Source: an uncultured Bacilli bacterium (GTDB taxonomy: Bacteria; Bacillota_I; Bacilli_A; RF39; UBA660). From it: DNA of 5,503 nucleotides. Below, one piece after another: positions 4,992 to 5,503 of the stretch (position 1 is its first letter; each line of letters begins with the position of its first letter). The notes beneath the pieces were generated by a model that ran no database searches, was not told the DNA's origin, and saw nothing but the letters and a program-made list of their open reading frames with translations. Where the stretch lies: assembly GCA_948687865.1 (NCBI GenBank), contig CAPQQE010000091.1, positions 1 through 5,503 of the forward strand. The letters are read 5' to 3'. A program made the translations under genes and the position numbers.

Positions 4992-5019
4992 GTTGAAACG
5001 AAGAAAGGTGGTTACTTTA

Positions 5020-5503
5020 ATGAAAAAGAATGCTACTGAATTAGGAAAAATTATAAGTGAAGCAAGAGAAAAAGTAGGCATCTCTCAAAGAGAATTAGCA
5101 AGGCAAGCCAATATGGATTGTGCTGAAGTTTCTCGTATTGAAGCTGGTAAAAGATTAAAACCTAATGTTTTATATTTAAAAGGAATTGCTGAAACATTAA
5201 ATTTAAGTATGGTTGATTTAATGAAACTTGCTGGATATAATGATATAGAAATAAATTGGGGTCAAGATTTTTCTGATAGAAGATCTACTGCTGACTATCA
5301 AAAACAAATAAAAAGTTATGAACAATTTTATTTTAATATTTTAGAAGAATTAGAAATAAGAAGAAAAACTGATTTTGCCATAAAAGGAGGCATAGCTGAT
5401 TTAATTGATAAATTAGAACTTGCTAAAATAGAAAATAAAGAAATTTCAAACGAAGAAATATTAGATAGACTAAAAGAATTAATTCCTATGATTAGACCTA
5501 ATT
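5020..5503 (+). CDS. XRE/Cro-CI-type helix-turn-helix regulator (3' end outside window)
   Basis: ATG at 5020-5022 follows an AAAGGTGG ribosome site (5004-5011) and opens 161 codons to the right edge. Residues 8-70 are a typical HTH_3 domain: LGKIISEAREKVGISQRELA, then a recognition helix around DCAEVSRIEAGKR and the closing ETLNLSMVDLMKLAGY. The rest (about 75-161) is charged and helical (QIKSYEQFYFNILEELEIRRK, then LIDKLELAKIE, NEEILDRLKELIPMI), probably an oligomerisation or partner domain. No peptidase HExxH motif has appeared by the edge, so an ImmA-type fusion cannot be judged. It is transcribed away from the leftward control genes from a shared regulatory region, the position of a lysogeny or ICE master regulator. 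It likely represses one or both divergent promoters. The domain call is firm and the regulatory target is inferred from position. Confidence 0.88.
   Translation, partial: MKKNATELGKIISEAREKVGISQRELARQANMDCAEVSRIEAGKRLKPNVLYLKGIAETLNLSMVDLMKLAGYNDIEINWGQDFSDRRSTADYQKQIKSYEQFYFNILEELEIRRKTDFAIKGGIADLIDKLELAKIENKEISNEEILDRLKELIPMIRPN

Noticed and set aside
1..5503. CRISPR array, tRNA, rRNA or insertion sequence
   Set aside because: No regularly spaced repeats, no tRNA cloverleaf and no rRNA-like GC-rich block are visible. No transposase with terminal repeats is seen; the only recombinase is the serine type.

Overview
The window is strongly AT-rich. Its Shine-Dalgarno sites are good (AGGAGG and GAGGTG types), its promoters are sigma-A-like, and its codon use favours A/T at third positions. 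With a clostridial-type large serine recombinase, this points to a Firmicute, most likely Clostridium or a close relative. The organism is inferred from composition and gene types, not proven.

Layout from left to right. (1) Positions 1-1583 hold an antiphage-defence operon on the minus strand. A SIR2-family NADase-like gene (408-1502) overlaps by 11 nt the start of a HerA-like hexameric translocase gene, whose N-terminal domain (1-418) runs off the left edge. Upstream lie an extended -10 promoter (1575-1583) and a terminator-like hairpin (1520-1561) sitting between that promoter and the SIR2 ribosome binding site. (2) Positions 1731-2006 hold a remnant of a zinc N-acetylmuramoyl-L-alanine amidase gene that lacks its native start and its C-terminal half. 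(3) Positions 2042-3646 hold an apparently intact 534-aa large serine recombinase, the probable integrase of a mobile element whose end lies close to the amidase remnant. (4) Positions 3714-4854 hold small genes on the same strand: a 47-aa microprotein missed by a length cut-off, and two related winged-helix proteins (162 and 85 aa). Their leaders and spacers contain several inverted repeats, including a possible structured RNA at 4451-4500. (5) Positions 4855-5019 form a divergent control region. Two near-consensus promoters face away from each other, with inverted -35 boxes and palindromes over the start regions. (6) From 5020 to the right edge, on the plus strand, is an XRE/Cro-CI-type regulator cut by the window end.

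Interpretation. The right-hand 3.5 kb looks like the integrase and control end of an integrative element (a prophage, or an integrative conjugative or mobilizable element). A divergent genetic switch would control the winged-helix genes and recombinase to the left and the regulator to the right. The SIR2-HerA pair lies just beyond the recombinase and the broken amidase gene. It may therefore belong to a neighbouring defence island or older prophage rather than to this element. SIR2-HerA is an established antiphage type, so the pair is not a new system. The less expected points are the leader attenuator, the doubly broken amidase at the recombinase end, and the small genes and RNA-like structures next to the integrase.
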